The notes under the pieces were generated by a model. That model was not told the origin of the DNA, ran no database searches, and worked only from the letters and a program-made list of their open reading frames with translations. From the NCBI GenBank assembly GCA_963971535.1, contig OZ020587.1, positions 159,787,856 through 159,851,855 on the forward strand: 64,000 nt of DNA, in the 5' to 3' direction. Below are positions 59,301 to 64,000 of the stretch, one piece after another. A program made the translations under genes and the position numbers. Source of the stretch: Notolepis coatsorum. Lineage: Eukaryota > Chordata > Actinopteri > Aulopiformes > Paralepididae. The stretch's first letter is position 1. The number at the start of each line of letters is the position of its first letter.

Positions 59301-61483
59301 CTCTTGGTTCCTACAGGTCTTGGTTCTTACAGGTCTGTCTCTTTGTTCCTATAGGTCTGTCTCTTGGTTCCTACAGGTCTGTCTCTTGGTTCCTACAGGT
59401 CCGTCTCTTGGTTCCTACAGGTCCGTCTCTTGGTTCCTACAGGTCTGTCACTTGGTTCCTACAGGTCTGTCTCTTGGTTCCTACAGGTCTGTCTCTTGGT
59501 TCCTGTATGGTTCCTACAGGTCTGTCTCTTGGTTCCTATAGGTCTGTCTCTTGGTTCCTACAGGTCTTGGTTCCTACAGGTCTGTCTCTTGGTTCCTACA
59601 GGTCTGTCTCTTGGTTCCTGCAGGTCCGTCTCTTGGTTCCTACAGGTCCGTCTCTTGGTTCCTACAGGTCTGTCTATCGGTTCCTACAGGTCTGTCTCTT
59701 GGTTCCTACAGGTCTGTCTCTTGGTTCCTACAGGTCTTGGTTCTTACAGGTCTGTCTCTTGGTTCCTATAGGTCTGTCTCTTGGTTCCTACAGCTCAGTC
59801 TCTTGGTTCCTACAGGTCTGTCTCTTGGTTCCTACAGGTCCGTCTCTTGGTTCCTACAGGTCCGTCTCTTGGTTCCTACAGGTCTGTCTCTTGGTTCCTA
59901 CATGTCTGTCTCTTGGTTCCTACAGGTCTGTCACTTGGTTCCTACTGGTCTGTCTCTTGGTTCCTGTATGGTTCCTACAGGTCTGTCTCTTGGTTCCTAT
60001 AGGTCTGTCTCTTGGTTCCTACAGGTCTTGGTTCCTACAGGTCTGTCTCTTGGTTCCTACAGGTCTGTCTCTTGTCGCTTGGTTCCTGCAGGTCCGTCTC
60101 TTGGTTCCTACAGGTCTGTCTCTTGTCTCTTGGTTCCTGCAGGTATGTCTCTTGGTCCCTTCAGGTCTGTATCTTGTCTCTTGGTTCCTGCAGGTCCGTC
60201 TCTTGGTTCCTACAGGTCCGTCTCTTGGTTCCTACAGGTCCGTCTCTTGGTTCCTACAGGTCCGTCTCTTGGTTCTTGGTTCCTACAGGTCCGTCTCTTG
60301 GTTCCTACAGGTCCGTCTCTTGGTTCCTACAGGTCCGTCTCTTGGTTCCTACAGGCCCGTCTCTTGGTTCCTACAGGTCTGTCTCTTGGTTCCTACAGGT
60401 CTGTCTCTTGGTTCCTACAGGTCCGTCTCTTGGTTCCTACAGGTCTGTCTCTTGGTTCCTACAGGTCCGTCTCTTGGTTCCTACAGGTCTGTCTCTTGGT
60501 TCCTACAGGTCTGTCTCTTGGTTCCTACAGGTCCATCTCTCGGTTCCTACAGGTCCGTCTCTCGGTTCCTACAGGTCCGTCTCTTGGTTCCTACAGGTCT
60601 GTCTCTTGGTTCCTACAGGTCTTGGTTCTTACAGGTCTGTCTCTTTGTTCCTATAGGTCTGTCTCTTGGTTCCTACAGCTCCGTCTCTTGGTTCCTACAT
60701 GTCTGTCTCTTGGTTCCTACAGGTCCGTCTCTTGGTTCCTACAGGTCCGTCTCTTGGTTCCTACAGGTCTGTCTCTTGGTTCCTACAGGTCTGTCACTTG
60801 GTTCCTACAGGTCTGTCTCTTGGTTCCTACAGGTCTGTCTCTTGGTTCCTACAGGTCTGTCTCTTGGTTCCTGTATGGTTCCTACATGTCTGTCTCTTGG
60901 TTCCTATAGGTCTGTCTCTTGGTTCCTACAGGTCTGTCTCTTGGTTCCTACAGGTCTGTCTCTTGGTTCCTGCAGGTCCGTCTCTTGGTTCCTACATGTC
61001 CGTCTCTTGGTTCCTACAGGTCTGTCTATTGGTTCCTGCAGGTCAGTCTCTTGGTTTCTACAGGTCCGTCTCTTGGTTCCTACAGGTCTGTCTCTTGTCT
61101 CTTGGTTCCTGCAGGTCCGTCTCTTGGTTCCTACAGGTCTGTCTCTTGGTTCCTGCAGGTCTGTCTCTTGTCTCTTGGTTCCTGAAGGTCCGTCTCTTGG
61201 TTCCTACAGGTCTGTCTCTTGGTTCCTACAGGTCTGTCTCTTGGTTCCTACAGGTCTGTCTCTTGGTTCCTACAGGTCCGTCTCTCGGTTCCAACAGGTC
61301 CGTCTCTCGGTTCCTACAGGTCCGTCTCTCGGTTCCTACAGGTCTGTCTCTTGGTTCCTACAGGTCTGTCTCTTGGTTCCTACATGTCTGTCTCTTGGTT
61401 CCTACAGGTCTGTCTCTTGGTTTCTACAGGTCTGTCTTGGTTCCTACAGGTATGTCTCTTGGTTCCTACAGGTCTGTGTCTTG
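35334..61483. repeat. 22-bp minisatellite, right array (26.1 kb)
   Basis: Continuation of the left array in the same orientation and register. The same marker units recur. The TACAGCTCAG marker appears about every 0.6-1.7 kb (35442, 36589, 37950, 38519, 39552, 40121, 41491, 43134, 43703, 44782, 46293 and others). Multi-kilobase stretches repeat with constant offsets, including to the left array. Past about 47 kb the variants again include more TGCAG and 29-bp units. The array ends at GTCTGTGTCTTGATATAACA near 61483 with no mobile-element signature. Confidence 0.98.
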
Positions 61484-61794
61484 ATATAACAAGCGGTGTC
61501 TCTCTGTACAGGCGTTATAGTTAATCTATGGCGACAGCGTGGCACACAACCATTTCCTATCCCACTGAGATAATCTAAATGATAATGTCTCTGTCACTCT
61601 GTCTATAAAGCGACCCCCCCCCCCCCCACCCCCTCTTTCTCAGATGGCAGACCGGGGGGTGAGGGAGGGGGGGAGAGGAGGGGGGAGGTTCTGATAAGAG
61701 TTTACAGAGCCTGGCTCGACGACACACACAACCCGCTCCTTCGATGTGCAGAAGCAGCAGCAGCCGCCGCACTCTGGAAGAAGCAACAGGGAGA
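61484..61794. other. Unique flank of the array with C and G runs
   Basis: TCTCTCTGTACAGGCGTTAT near 61499 is a last array-like remnant. C run at 61614-61627; G-rich purine stretch 61657-61687. No gene recognised. Confidence 0.5.
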
Positions 61795-62215
61795 AGGTTA
61801 AAATCCTTCCTTTCAAGGGCCTCAATCAGGGCTTGAAGGGAAAACAGTAATCACCATGTTTCAGCTGGTGCCGCTCGTCAGCCCCCCCTCCCCCGGCGCC
61901 GCCCGCCGCTGCCAGAGCAATCAACCTGCCAGGCATTAAGAGCGGATAGACAATCTCTGAGAATAAGGGTATAGTGCACCTGCCAGCCAAAATGGCCATT
62001 TGGAGAAAAGCTAGTGATCTCAGTGACCCCCCGACCAGGGGGGGGGGATGCCGAGGGAGGTGCGTTTAACAGGATTCACCCGGCCGCGTCCCATACACTG
62101 ACACCTCCCCTCAAAGCAGGCCCAATTATGGCTTTTGTACCACTTAAGAAATAAAAGCTTGTGATTGGGACAGAGGATAAGGGGGGGGGGGGGGTTGCAA
62201 TCACGGGTCTTTGTC
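61795..62215. promoter_or_regulatory. Candidate conserved non-coding element
   Basis: A complex, mostly non-repetitive stretch with balanced composition and many transcription-factor-like words: CAATTATGGC, CACTTAAG, AATAAAAGC and TGATTGGG within 62127-62170; AATGGCCATTTGG at 61990-62002; GAGCAATCAACC near 61914. The texture is that of vertebrate developmental enhancers, and it has no open frame of note. This is inference from appearance; no alignment was possible. Confidence 0.3.
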
Positions 62216-62845
62216 AATGGACAATATATTAATGCAAAGACGGCGTGTGTCCAGTGTTGCTCCGAGTATACAACTAAATGACCTTCACCCCCCCCCCCCC
62301 CCCTCCCCCGGCCGCCCGCAAGTGCAGGTGGCTTCCTATTTCTATAGATCCAGAAAAGACAACAAAAGCTCCAGCAACTTCCACGAATGTAAAAAAAGAC
62401 GAAAAAATAACTCATCCTCCTTTTCCTGCTGTGCAGATCGGTGAAGGAACCAAGCGCCTTGAAATGCAAATATTAATTTAAGAAAAATATATATATACAA
62501 TTGCTAGATATTCTAATTAATACACATTTAGAAACAACTATGAACAAGTAAAGTAAGAATAAAAGTTGATGGTTGACTAGGCCTTTATGTCGGTTATGAA
62601 TGAAACCAGAAAATAAGATGAAACTGGAAGGTGCTTTGCTACGAGAGGACGATGGTAAACATCAGAGACGTCAGCAAGTCAGACTGCTTTCATTCTGACG
62701 ATACAATAGAATAGAAAAGCTTTATTGAACTAACGGCTGCAGCACTTGAGAACCATTAGACATGTCTGACCACTAAGTGTGTCTGACTCTTAACCACCAA
62801 AACCTGCACGGACTATAACGTATGACATATAGCATGCCAGTTAGG
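62216..62845. other. Unique sequence, nothing recognised
   Basis: Contains C run at 62286-62302 and an AT-rich stretch 62480-62560. ACAATAGAATAGAAAAGCTT then TATTGAAC at 62702-62728 looks like the complement of a LINE/SINE tail. No gene. Confidence 0.5.
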
Positions 62846-63846
62846 GTACCTTGTGTATACTACACCTTGTGTATACTACACCTTGTGTATACTGCACCTT
62901 GTGTATAATGCACCTTGTGTATACTGCACCTTGTGTATACTGCACCTTGTGTACCTTGTGTGTACTGCACCTTGTGTATACTGCACCTTGTGTATACTGC
63001 ACCTTGTGTATACTGCACCTTGTGTGTACTGCACCTTGTGTGTACTGCACCTTGTGTGTACTGCACCTTGTGTATACTGCACCTTGTGTGTACTGCACCT
63101 TGTGTGTACTGCACCTTGTGTATACTGCACCTTGTGTGTACTGCACCTTGTGTGTACTGCACCTTGTGTGTACTGCACCTTGTGTGTACTGCACCTTGTG
63201 TATACTGCACCTTGTGTGTACTGCACCTTGTGTGTACTGCACCTTGTGTGTACTGCACCTTGTGTATACTGTACCTTGTGTACACTGCACCTTGTGTATA
63301 ATGCACCTTGGGTATACTGCACCTTGGGTATACTGCACCTTGTGTATACTGCACCTTGTGTATAATGCACCTTGGGTATACTGTACCTTGTGTATACTGC
63401 ACCTTGTGTATACTGCACCTTGTGTGTACTGCACCTTGTGTGTACTGCACCTTGTGTGTACTGCACCTTGTGTGTACTATACCTTGTGTGTACTGCACCT
63501 TGTGTGTACTGCACCTTGTGTGTACTGCACCTTGTGTATACTGTACCTTGTGTACACTGCACCTTGTGTATACTGCACCTTGTGTATAATGCACCTTGGG
63601 TATACTGTACCTTGTGTACACTGCACCTTGTGTATACTGCACCTTGTGTATACTGCACCTTGTGTATACTGTACCTTGTGTATACTGCACATTGTGTATA
63701 CTGCACCTTGTGTATACTGCACCTTGTGTATACTGCACCTTGTGTGTACTGCACCTTGTGTATACTGTACCTTGTGTATACTGCACCTTGTGTATACTGC
63801 ACCTTGTGTATACTGCACCTTGTGTGTACTGCACCTTGTGTATACT
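62846..63846. repeat. 16-bp minisatellite, about 60 units
   Basis: Units CTGCACCTTGTGTATA with common variants GTGTGTA, ATAATGCACC, CTGTACC and CTTGGGTA. One 11-bp deletion unit lies near 62948. The unit has no stop in any forward frame, and reverse frames are also open, giving spurious ORFs up to 359 codons on both strands. Confidence 0.97.
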
Positions 63847-64000
63847 TTTAGTCCTACTCATAGTATATACTGTATATATATATATTCAGATTCAAAATTC
63901 TTTATTGCCTATATTTATTGTAATGTATAATATAACCGATAGACCATCATCTGCACCTTTGTTTATTTCTCATATTTCTATATTTATATTGTTTAGTTTT
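63847..64000. other. AT-rich end of window
   Basis: TATATA-rich sequence. CAGATTCAAAATTCTTTATT near 63887 resembles the complement of a fish LINE/SINE tail that continues past the window. Confidence 0.5.

Noticed and set aside
14989..61483. CRISPR-like array of direct repeats
   Set aside because: Units are contiguous with no unique spacers, and the locus is a vertebrate gene. It is a minisatellite.
14980..61524. Many plus-strand ORFs of 60-2,094 codons rich in GSYRSVSWFLQV and VPTGLSL
   Set aside because: They exist in all three forward frames because the 22-bp unit lacks stops. Starts are wherever CTACAG-type variants create ATG, and there are no splice, promoter or domain signals. They are products of the minisatellite.
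62020..62469. Minus-strand ORF of 149 codons
   Set aside because: No recognisable domain, a glycine-rich central run from a C homopolymer, and no family resemblance.
62841..63930. Long ORFs of Tyr-Cys-Thr-Leu or Gln-Gly-Ala-Val repeats on both strands
   Set aside because: Direct translation of the 16-bp minisatellite.

Overview
The window is animal nuclear DNA, most likely from a ray-finned fish. It holds four spliced exons of a vertebrate cytoplasmic dynein intermediate chain gene on the minus strand (best match dync1i2). The rest is non-coding: fish-type tRNA-derived SINEs, non-LTR retrotransposon 3' ends, hAT and TTAA-flanked DNA transposons, and many tandem repeats. No bacterial-style operon, tRNA/rRNA gene or CRISPR array is present.

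Layout. 1-636 is a C-rich minisatellite ending at a 200-base N gap (637-836). 1356-2451 is a GACA-type repeat that runs directly into the donor splice site of a dync1i2 exon (2452-2577). The other exons lie at 6664-6763, 6903-7065 and 9855-9941, and the phases join perfectly. The introns between them hold a palindromic SINE-like element (2763-3378), a 40-bp minisatellite split by an hAT-like remnant (3381-4127), a TTAA-flanked element enclosing a LINE 3' end (5654-6526), a piggyBac-like element (7242-8200) and another TTAA-flanked element nested in an AT-rich minisatellite (8358-8795). Upstream of the 9855-9941 exon come a second SINE-like copy (10309-10872), an hAT with a perfect 8-bp target duplication that encloses a LINE (10949-13024), a tRNA-derived SINE (13390-13580) and a GC-rich unique block (14180-14988).

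From 14989 to 61483 the window is almost entirely one 22-bp minisatellite, about 45 kb or roughly 2,000 units. It is pyrimidine-rich on the plus strand, is organised into blocks of about 1.1-1.7 kb, and contains multi-kilobase internal duplications. It is interrupted once, by a 1,639-bp hAT transposon (33695-35333) with a decayed transposase and a perfect 8-bp target duplication. An unoccupied paralogous target site lies at 36481-36488. The right end has a complex unique block (about 61795-62215) and a 16-bp minisatellite (62846-63846).

The N-terminal exons of dync1i2 are not found anywhere up to 64000. The simplest reading is that the whole 45-kb array lies in one large intron of that gene; this is an inference. 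The very long plus-strand ORFs (up to 2,094 codons) arise because the 22-bp unit has no stop codon in any forward frame. They are not annotated as genes.
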